This document shows, in pieces, positions 1 through 5,200 of a stretch of 6,408 bases of DNA. The first letter of the stretch is position 1. Each line of letters begins with the position of its first letter. The DNA lies in contig JACQFK010000634.1 of NCBI GenBank assembly GCA_016200125.1, forward strand, positions 1-6,408. Direction: 5' to 3'. Origin of the DNA: Planctomycetota bacterium (GTDB lineage: Bacteria; Planctomycetota; MHYJ01; JACPRB01). A program made the position numbers and the translations under genes. The notes beneath the pieces were generated by a model. The model ran no database searches and was not told where the DNA came from. It worked only from the letters and a program-made list of their open reading frames with translations.

Positions 1-1028
1 CGCCACTTCCCCTCCTCGATGTAGAGTGAGCCGTGGTCGTAGTTGTGGTCGGAGGTCGTCACGTCGCGGTACTCCCACTCCTTCCCCGTCCAGCGGGCCG
101 TCCGCCAGGTGCGCGGATCGTTCGCGGGCCCCGACTCGTAGCCCTTGCTCGTGAGATGGAGCAAGACGGGATGGCCGCCGTCGAACTGCAGGTCCTTCAG
201 ATAGACCAGCAGCTTCTCCGACTGGTAGTCGCGCACGAGCGCGGGATTCTTCACCTCGGCCAGCGGCGTCGTCAGCGCCCTGCCGTCGACCGTCGTCCAG
301 GTCTTCCCGAGATCGCGCGTCTCGATGTAGTAGAAGTTCGTCCGCCCGTTGAGCCCCAGCGGCTTCGGATGATAGTCGAAGGCGGTCGCCACCCGGTCGC
401 CGTCGCGCCCGCTGATCTGGTAGTCGCCCATGTCGATGTGCGCCAGCGGCCGCGGCTCCGACCAGGCGCGGCAGTCCGGGCTCGTCATCCACGTGAGGCC
501 GCGGCCGTCCTTATAGCGGGTGTGGAGGAAGAGGAAGCCCTTGCCGGGGATCCACCAGGGCTGGCTGTAGGAGAAGTTCGTGTCGAGCACCCGCTCGAAG
601 GCGTCGATCGAGTAGGGCTTCAGGCTCCGGTGCAGGTAGGCGGGCCGCGACGTGCCGTGCGCGTTGGAGAAGATCCAGAGATGGCCCGCGTCGTCGATCT
701 GGAGCGTCGGGTTGTCGTGGGCGTCGTCGGTCTTCTTGTCGAGGAGGATCCGCGGGCGCGGCACGTCGCCCGTGGCGTGGTCGAAGTACGAGACCATGTG
801 CAGCAGCTCGTTCTTCCCCTTCGGAGTGCCGCCGTAGACGAAGAAGGTCTTGTTCGCCTCCTTCGAGTAGATCGCGATGGGGATGTGCTGCTGGGGATAG
901 GTCGCGAAGCCGCCCGAGTACTTGTATTTGTACTCGTCCTTCGACGGCTGGTTCATGTACCAGATGCCGCGGTAGCCGTCGTCCGCGGGAAGCGGATCCT
1001 GAAGGAGCAGCAACAGGAGTGCGATCAT
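1..1028 (-). CDS. Exported BNR repeat-containing protein (BNR_4-type beta-propeller), 3' end outside window
   Basis: Reading the minus strand from ATG at 1028 gives 342 uninterrupted codons to the window edge, so the C-terminus is missing. The start overlaps the stop of the upstream methyltransferase (ATGA) and has GGAGG 7 nt before it. Residues 1-15 are a short hydrophobic export signal (MIALLLLLLQ then DPLPA) with no positive N-region. The mature start DGYRGIWYMNQP (17-28), KYSGG (36-40), FFVYGG (62-67), HDNPTLQ (104-110), FSNAHGTSRPAY (120-131) and GLNGRTNFYY (225-234) match my recollection of planctomycete and Bacteroidetes BNR_4 proteins. An Asp-box-like motif T-x-D-x-G-x-T-W lies at 237-244 and a degenerate one at 183-189. 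Such propellers bind or act on glycans; some relatives are sialidase-like or polysaccharide lyases, but no catalytic assignment can be made here. It is probably periplasmic or surface-located. Family call is firm, function open. Confidence 0.88.
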   Translation of the reverse strand, partial: MIALLLLLLQDPLPADDGYRGIWYMNQPSKDEYKYKYSGGFATYPQQHIPIAIYSKEANKTFFVYGGTPKGKNELLHMVSYFDHATGDVPRPRILLDKKTDDAHDNPTLQIDDAGHLWIFSNAHGTSRPAYLHRSLKPYSIDAFERVLDTNFSYSQPWWIPGKGFLFLHTRYKDGRGLTWMTSPDCRAWSEPRPLAHIDMGDYQISGRDGDRVATAFDYHPKPLGLNGRTNFYYIETRDLGKTWTTVDGRALTTPLAEVKNPALVRDYQSEKLLVYLKDLQFDGGHPVLLHLTSKGYESGPANDPRTWRTARWTGKEWEYRDVTTSDHNYDHGSLYIEEGKW

Positions 1029-2584
1029 CGCGGCGCCTCCAGCAGCGCCGCGTCGGCCATGCGGCGCAGGAACAGGCGGATCGCCTCCGAGATCATCGTC
1101 CGTCGCTCCGCGGGATCGACGACGGGGCGGCCGTCGGGCGTGTTCACCGCCATCTTGCCTCCGTCGGCCAGCTCCGACAGCAGATCCAACAGCTCCCGCT
1201 CGCCCCGGGTTCCGTCCAAAAAGAGAAGCCAGGCGCGGCTGAGATCGTCGAGCGACACCTGCTCGTGGCGCAGGTTCGTGACCACGCCGCCCTCCTGCGC
1301 CTGGAGCCTCGCCAGCGCCGACGCCGCGGGACGCCCTTCGGTCGACGTCGTGAAGCGCGCAGGACCCGACTGGAACTCGATCATGCCGCGCGCGAAGGCG
1401 TCGAGGAGGGAGTCGGCAAGTCCGGGCGCGGCGCCGCCGCTGCGCTCGCGCACGGTCGTCTCCAGATCGGCGAAGGCGATCGGGGCGGGCCAGCGCTCCC
1501 CCAGGCCCGACAGCGCCGCCCGGAGCGCCGCATCGCCGGTGGTCAGCGCCCAACCCCAGGGGACGGCGAAAGTCTCGGAGTTGCCCGCGCTCGCCACGGA
1601 CCGGACCGGCGAGGACACCCAGAATTTCCGGAGCGCGGCCGGGTCCGCAGCGCGCGCGACGTTCCGCTCCGAGGCGCAGAGTACGGATTGCCGGAACGCG
1701 CGGTTGGTCGCGAAATCGAGCAGCTGCTGGAGTTCCAGCGGATCCCGCGAGAGGTCCCTCGCGGCGTCGGCGAGGGCCGCCGGATACGCGACCGGCTGGC
1801 TCGAGGAGTAGAGCGCCTCCGAAACGTAGCGGAGCCCGTGGCGGGCGGCGCGCTCCGCGAACTCGTGGAAGTAGAGGGGGAGATTCACCCGCTCGAGGTG
1901 CTCGTGATAGAAGTAGGCGTCGGGATAGCGCGCGAGCATCTCCCGCTCGTGACGCAGGAGCGAGCCGAAGGCCGCGAGGTCCGTCGCCGACTGGCCGCCC
2001 TTCTCCGTCGCGCCCACCGCGTCGGAGAGCCTCGCGAGGAAGTCGCGGGCGCGCGAGGTCCGGGCCGCCGGCGACGTCTCGTTCCGGACCTGGTAGAGCA
2101 TCATCTCGCGGATCATCCCGCGCGCGTGCCAGCCCGGATAGGTATTGTAGCTGACGTAGGCGAGGCCGTCCGGCCGGAGGAGGCGGCGCGAGACTTCGAG
2201 GATCTTCTCCTGGAGCGCGGAATCGACCCAGGAGAAGACGCCGTGAGTGAGGATGTAGTCGAACCTTCCCAGTCCGCCGTCGAGCGCCTCGACGCCCTTC
2301 TTCTCGAAGGTCGCGTTTCTCAGGCCGAGCGCCTCCGCGCGGCTCCGCGCCCGGTCCACGGCGGGGCCCGACGGCTCGATCCCGACGAACTCGGCGCCCG
2401 GCAGCGTGCAGGCCATCGGGAGCAGGTTCCCCCCGTCGCCGCAGCCGATCTCCAGGACGCGGCAGCGGCCGGCCTCCCCGGGTTGAAGGCCCGAGAGGGC
2501 GCCCAGCACGGACAGGATCTCCGGATGCGTGCAGCGGACCGGCGCGGTCGGGTACGGGACATCGGCATAGGAATCGGGGCTCAT
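1025..2584 (-). CDS. Class I SAM-dependent methyltransferase, protein-lysine methyltransferase (PKMT)-like, with regulatory domain
   Basis: This is a 519-residue cytoplasmic protein with no signal peptide or membrane segment. Residues 40-145 are the Rossmann-type SAM-binding domain: motif I VLEIGCGDGGN (43-53), the acidic ribose-binding position in VGIEPSG (67-73, E70), and FDYILTHGVFSWV (108-120). SYNTYPGWHARGMIREMM (145-162) is the signature leading into the methyltransferase regulatory domain (MethyTransf_Reg family), roughly 165-330. The C-terminal part (about 440-515, DLSRAWLLFLDGTRGERELLDLL split around 447-469) resembles the winged-helix end of rickettsial PKMT1/PKMT2, which methylate lysines of OmpB. 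Size and domain order fit that family. The ATG overlaps the stop of the upstream acyltransferase gene (ATGA) and has AGGA 7 nt before it; the 3' end overlaps the next start. The target is unknown: a surface protein is plausible by analogy, but a small-molecule or peptide substrate is not excluded. Confidence 0.9.
   Translation of the reverse strand: MSPDSYADVPYPTAPVRCTHPEILSVLGALSGLQPGEAGRCRVLEIGCGDGGNLLPMACTLPGAEFVGIEPSGPAVDRARSRAEALGLRNATFEKKGVEALDGGLGRFDYILTHGVFSWVDSALQEKILEVSRRLLRPDGLAYVSYNTYPGWHARGMIREMMLYQVRNETSPAARTSRARDFLARLSDAVGATEKGGQSATDLAAFGSLLRHEREMLARYPDAYFYHEHLERVNLPLYFHEFAERAARHGLRYVSEALYSSSQPVAYPAALADAARDLSRDPLELQQLLDFATNRAFRQSVLCASERNVARAADPAALRKFWVSSPVRSVASAGNSETFAVPWGWALTTGDAALRAALSGLGERWPAPIAFADLETTVRERSGGAAPGLADSLLDAFARGMIEFQSGPARFTTSTEGRPAASALARLQAQEGGVVTNLRHEQVSLDDLSRAWLLFLDGTRGERELLDLLSELADGGKMAVNTPDGRPVVDPAERRTMISEAIRLFLRRMADAALLEAPR
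1036..1040 (-). promoter_or_regulatory. Ribosome binding site of the BNR gene
   Basis: On the minus strand GGAGG stands 7 nt before ATG 1028, inside the last codons of the methyltransferase gene. It fixes the start of the edge-truncated BNR gene and supports translational coupling through the ATGA overlap. Confidence 0.75.
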
Positions 2585-3441
2585 GAGGGAATCCTGAAGG
2601 TCCGGATCTCGGGCGCGTTGTGATGGCGGTAGGGCCGCAGGTCGGGCTCCCCGCGCGTGAAGAGATTGCCCGCGATCCCGCGCCCCTCATAAGAGTAGAA
2701 GAAGAGCCCCTTCTCGAACAGGTCGAAGTTCCGGAACTTGACGATCTCGCGCCCCGCGGGCTCCCAGGGCAGGGGCGTGAAGCCGATCCGGAGCTTGTAG
2801 GCGGGCAGCCCCAGCGGCAGGTGATGCCCGTAGCGGTTCGTGTCCATCCCCAGCGAGAGCGCCGGCACCCGGCGCTGCGCGCAGCGCTCGATGGCCTGCA
2901 TGATCAGGAAGTGCTCGAGATCGAGCCCGCGGTGGGCCGGATCGAAGGCGCCGTAGGCCACCGAGAGATGGTCGCGCATCTCGTGGACCAGGATCCCCGC
3001 GACCAGCGCGTCGCCGTCGAAGAGGTAGAAGCCGACCCAGCCCTCGCCGAAGCCCTCGTCGTGCTCGCCCACCCGGTCGCGCCCCCTCGGCCGCGCGACG
3101 ATCGTGCGGCGGTAGAGCTCGCGGAAGGCGTCGACCCCGCGGCCGCCCGTTTCGACGGCAAGCCGGTAGCGCGTCGGCACCTCGCGCAGGAGCCGGCGCG
3201 GCTTGTTGCGGGTCCCGGAGCGGAACGACTGCTCGATGTACTCGTCCAGCGATCCGGGCACGCGGAGCACGTAGGTGACGTAGCAGGGCTTGTGGAACCA
3301 GCCGTCCGCGGCGCGCGACTCGATCTCGCGGCGCGACGGCTCCAGCACCCGCGCGATGTGGGCGTCGGCCGGCGCCGCCTCGCCCGGCAGGAGCGTGGCG
3401 ATCTTCAGGTCGAAGAACTCCTCGAGCCGCATGACCCTCAT
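2581..3441 (-). CDS. GNAT / BioF2-like (FemAB-type) acyltransferase
   Basis: From ATG at 3441 the product is 286 residues, cytoplasmic, without a signal peptide. The N-terminal half has a basic helix RSGTRNKPRRLLRE (74-87), as in FemAB-type and BioF2-like (Acetyltransf_6) enzymes. The second half holds the GNAT core: WVGFYLFDGDALVAGILVH (135-153, strands followed by the acyl-CoA-side strand), VAYGAFDPAHRGLDLEHFLI (161-180), and the late motif LSLGMDTNRYG (196-206) followed by GLPAYKLRIGF (211-221), typical of this superfamily. Relatives transfer an aminoacyl or acetyl group to an amine, including peptidoglycan cross-bridge residues; the substrate here is unknown. It is the first gene of the three-gene operon and overlaps the methyltransferase start by 4 bp. 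The reading frame is open to a GTG at 3540, but that extension is proline-rich, unlike the family, and covers the opposing promoter. ATG 3432 is an alternative. None of these starts has a well-placed Shine-Dalgarno. Confidence 0.78.
   Translation of the reverse strand: MRVMRLEEFFDLKIATLLPGEAAPADAHIARVLEPSRREIESRAADGWFHKPCYVTYVLRVPGSLDEYIEQSFRSGTRNKPRRLLREVPTRYRLAVETGGRGVDAFRELYRRTIVARPRGRDRVGEHDEGFGEGWVGFYLFDGDALVAGILVHEMRDHLSVAYGAFDPAHRGLDLEHFLIMQAIERCAQRRVPALSLGMDTNRYGHHLPLGLPAYKLRIGFTPLPWEPAGREIVKFRNFDLFEKGLFFYSYEGRGIAGNLFTRGEPDLRPYRHHNAPEIRTFRIPS
2592..2595 (-). promoter_or_regulatory. Ribosome binding site of the methyltransferase gene
   Basis: On the minus strand AGGA is 7 nt before ATG 2584, within the end of the acyltransferase gene. 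Together with the ATGA overlap it supports the chosen methyltransferase start. Confidence 0.6.
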
Positions 3442-3497
3442 TGTAGCGCCGCCGGGGGGCCCGGGAAGCCGGCGCTCGGGGGTTCCAAAAAGAATGA

Positions 3498-3525
3498 TTG
3501 ACAGCCGGCGCGGGCAATCTAGAAT
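3498..3525 (+). promoter_or_regulatory. Sigma70-type promoter for the receiver-domain gene
   Basis: A perfect -35 hexamer TTGACA (3498-3503) is followed after 16 nt by TAGAAT (3520-3525), one mismatch from the -10 consensus. This would start transcription near 3532, giving a leader of about 40 nt before ATG 3572. The pair stands out in such GC-rich sequence and lies in the divergent gap, correctly oriented for the downstream gene. No operator was recognised. It is a consensus match only. Confidence 0.6.
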
Positions 3526-3560
3526 CGCCTCAACTCCCACCCGCCGGACCGTCAGCGCGT

Positions 3561-3570
3561 AGGAGAGGGG
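3561..3570 (+). promoter_or_regulatory. Ribosome binding site of the receiver-domain gene
   Basis: The purine run AGGAGAGGGG contains AGGAG ending 6 nt before ATG 3572. This is the strongest Shine-Dalgarno in the window and fixes the start of the receiver gene. Confidence 0.8.
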
Positions 3571-3571
3571 A

Positions 3572-3958
3572 ATGGTCGCTGCAAAGACACCGTTGAGATG
3601 CCTCGTGGCCGACGACGAGCCGCAGATCGGCTCGCTCCTCCGCGACGCCCTCGCCCAACAGGGCTACGAGGCGGACGTGGTCGGCGACGGCGAGTCCGCC
3701 TCGCGCAAGATCGCCGAGGAAAACTACTCCCTCATCGTGTCCGACGTGATGATGCCCTTCAAGACCGGGGTCGAGCTCGTCCGCGAGATCCGGGCCCGAG
3801 GCCTGGAGACCCCCTTCATCCTGATGTCGAGCTTCCTCTCGGACGAGACGCTGGCCGCCTGCAGCAAGCTGGAGCATCTCGCCTTCCTGCAGAAGCCCTT
3901 CTCGATCGCCGACCTGAAGCGGGCGGTCAGCCGGGCGACTTCTTCGATCCGTTGCTAG
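3572..3958 (+). CDS. Stand-alone response regulator receiver (REC) protein, CheY-like
   Basis: The 128-residue product is a single receiver domain from end to end with no output domain. All key positions are present: acidic pair D14/D15 in LVADDE, phospho-acceptor D58 in IVSDVMMP (55-62), hydroxyl residue S86 in ILMSS (83-87), aromatic switch F105, and K108 in QKPF. It should therefore be phosphorylated by a histidine kinase, or pass phosphate on in a relay, in the cytoplasm. No kinase lies in the window, so its partner and output are unknown. It has its own strong promoter and ribosome binding site, is transcribed away from the minus-strand operon, and is separated from the SGNH gene by 99 bp, so it is probably a single-gene unit. 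Some read-through into the next operon is possible, because no terminator was seen after it. Confidence 0.93.
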   Translation: MVAAKTPLRCLVADDEPQIGSLLRDALAQQGYEADVVGDGESASRKIAEENYSLIVSDVMMPFKTGVELVREIRARGLETPFILMSSFLSDETLAACSKLEHLAFLQKPFSIADLKRAVSRATSSIRC

Positions 3959-3978
3959 ATTCGGCATCCCCTCCCCGT

Positions 3979-3984
3979 TATAAT
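3979..3984 (+). promoter_or_regulatory. Possible -10 element for the SGNH hydrolase-dehydrogenase operon
   Basis: A perfect TATAAT lies in the 99-bp gap, 21 bp after the receiver stop codon. Transcription would begin near 3991 and leave a leader of about 65 nt. The sequence at the -35 distance (TAGATT at 3956-3961, 17 nt spacing) is a poor match, so either an activator helps or the hexamer is fortuitous. Confidence 0.35.
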
Positions 3985-4001
3985 CACCCGCCCCAAGGCG
4001 T

Positions 4002-4018
4002 ATTAGTGTCAGGCTAAT
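4002..4018 (+). repeat. Small inverted repeat in the leader of the SGNH hydrolase operon
   Basis: ATTAG (4002-4006) and CTAAT (4014-4018) are perfect complements around a 7-nt loop. They sit in the locally AT-richer gap between the putative -10 and the GTG start. This could be an operator half-site pair or a weak RNA hairpin. There is no U-tract, so it is not an intrinsic terminator. With only five pairs it may be chance. Confidence 0.25.
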
Positions 4019-4057
4019 TCGATACAGCGGGATCAACCCCTGGGAGTGGCGTCGAAC

Positions 4058-5200
4058 GTGAAACATCTGCTCATCCTCGCGCTCCTCTTTTGCCAGTCCT
4101 CGAAGAAGCCCTTCGAGCTCGCCGACGGCGACCGCGTCGTCTTCGTGGGCAACACCTTCTTCGAGCGCGACCTGCGCTACAACCATCTCGAGACCTCGCT
4201 CACGGCCCGCTGGCCGGCGCGCAACGTCACGTTCCGCAACCTGGGATGGGACGGCGACACCGTCTGGGGCGACGCGCGCGCGGAGTTCGGCAGCCCGGCC
4301 AACGGCTTCGACAGCCTCGCCAAGCACGTCGCCGACCTCAAGCCGACGGTCATCTTCGCCGCCTACGGCATGAGCGAATCCTTCTCGGGGGCGACCGGCG
4401 TCGAGCCCTTCGTCGCCCAGCTCGACAAGATGCTCGACATGCTCTCGCGGACCCAGGCGCGGATCGTGCTGCTCTCGCCCGTCCGCCACGAGGACCTGGG
4501 CCGGCCGCTGCCCGATCCCGCCGACCACAACCGCGACCTGCGGCTCTACGCCGACGCGATGGCCAAGGTCGCCGCGCGGCGCAGCACCGATTTCGTCAAC
4601 CTCTTCGACCTCGCGGGCTCGAAGGAGCAGCCGCTGACCCAGAACGGCATCCATCTCAACGACCGCGGCTACCGCGCCGCGGCGTGGACGATCGAGCGGT
4701 CGCTCGGCCTCGCGCCGCTCCTCTGGGACGTCTCGATCGACGCCCGCGGCAAGTCGCTCGGGCAGGGGACGACGCTGAGCGATCTGAAGTCGTCGCCCGA
4801 CGCTGCGGGCTTCGGCGCCCTCGACGCCACGCTTCCCCGCGGCGCGCGCACGCTCAAGGTCGAAGGGCTCAGGCCCGGGACGTACCAGCTCAAGATCGAC
4901 GGCGCGGCCGTCGCGACCGCCCCCGCCGAGGAATGGGCGAAGGGCGTCGCGCTCCCGAAGGGGCCCGAGTACGACCAGGCCGAGAAGCTGCGCGCCCTCG
5001 TCGCGGAGAAGAACCTCCACTACTTCCACTACTGGCGGCCGCAGAACGACACCTACATCTTCGGCTTCCGCCGCAAGGAGCAGGGCCACCTCACCGCCGA
5101 GTTCCCGAAGTATCCGCCGATCCTGAACGAGAAGGACGCCGCGATCGCCAGGCTCCGCGTCCCCGTCGCCCACACCTATCTGCTGGAGCGTGCGCCATGA
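4058..5200 (+). CDS. Exported SGNH/GDSL-type hydrolase with altered catalytic motifs
   Basis: From GTG 4058 the protein has 380 residues. MKHLLILALLFCQ (1-13) is a short signal peptide; Cys12 follows Phe, so a lipoprotein site is doubtful. The first strand FVGNTF (29-34) occupies block I, FRNLGWDGDT (59-68) block II, FAAYGMSESF (100-109) block III and QNGIHLNDRGY (195-205) block V of the SGNH fold, with the histidine kept at 199. The C-terminal part contains NLHYFHYWRPQNDTYIFGFR (319-338) and REQG-like KEQGH (340-344), conserved in the planctomycete members I recall. Such proteins are thought to de-esterify or otherwise process polymers outside the cytoplasm; the substrate is unknown. GGGAG at 4042-4046 lies 11 nt before GTG 4058; an in-frame GTG at 4046 would add four residues (MASN) but has no Shine-Dalgarno. 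The stop overlaps the dehydrogenase start (ATGA), indicating a coupled pair. Confidence 0.87.
   Translation: MKHLLILALLFCQSSKKPFELADGDRVVFVGNTFFERDLRYNHLETSLTARWPARNVTFRNLGWDGDTVWGDARAEFGSPANGFDSLAKHVADLKPTVIFAAYGMSESFSGATGVEPFVAQLDKMLDMLSRTQARIVLLSPVRHEDLGRPLPDPADHNRDLRLYADAMAKVAARRSTDFVNLFDLAGSKEQPLTQNGIHLNDRGYRAAAWTIERSLGLAPLLWDVSIDARGKSLGQGTTLSDLKSSPDAAGFGALDATLPRGARTLKVEGLRPGTYQLKIDGAAVATAPAEEWAKGVALPKGPEYDQAEKLRALVAEKNLHYFHYWRPQNDTYIFGFRRKEQGHLTAEFPKYPPILNEKDAAIARLRVPVAHTYLLERAP
5185..5188 (+). promoter_or_regulatory. Ribosome binding site of the dehydrogenase gene
   Basis: GGAG inside the final codons of the SGNH hydrolase gene ends 8 nt before ATG 5197. It supports this start and coupled translation of the two genes. 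Confidence 0.6.

Noticed and set aside
33..2623. Long plus-strand open frames of 592 and 534 codons, and another at 2620-3501, opposite the minus-strand operon
   Set aside because: Their translations are low-complexity, rich in Arg, Ala, Val, Glu and Pro, with no recognisable domain. The minus-strand frames encode clear families. Long antisense frames are expected in DNA with such GC-biased codon use.
2687..3517. A 276-codon minus-strand frame overlapping the acyltransferase gene in another frame
   Set aside because: The translation is nearly all Arg, Ala, Gly and Pro, typical of an off-frame reading of a GC-rich gene, while the chosen frame shows GNAT motifs.
3442..3571. A sigma70-like promoter for the minus-strand operon in the divergent gap
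   Set aside because: No minus-strand -35 and -10 pair with acceptable spacing was found. TACAAT at 3445-3440 has only a poor match (CTTCCC) at the -35 distance.
3959..4057. An intrinsic terminator or riboswitch between the receiver and SGNH genes
   Set aside because: There is no GC-rich hairpin followed by a T-run, and no conserved riboswitch core was recognised. The only dyad is five base pairs.
4073..4096. A lipoprotein signal at Cys12 of the SGNH hydrolase
   Set aside because: The residues before the cysteine are L-L-F. Lipoboxes normally need Gly, Ala or Ser directly before the cysteine, so lipidation is not supported.
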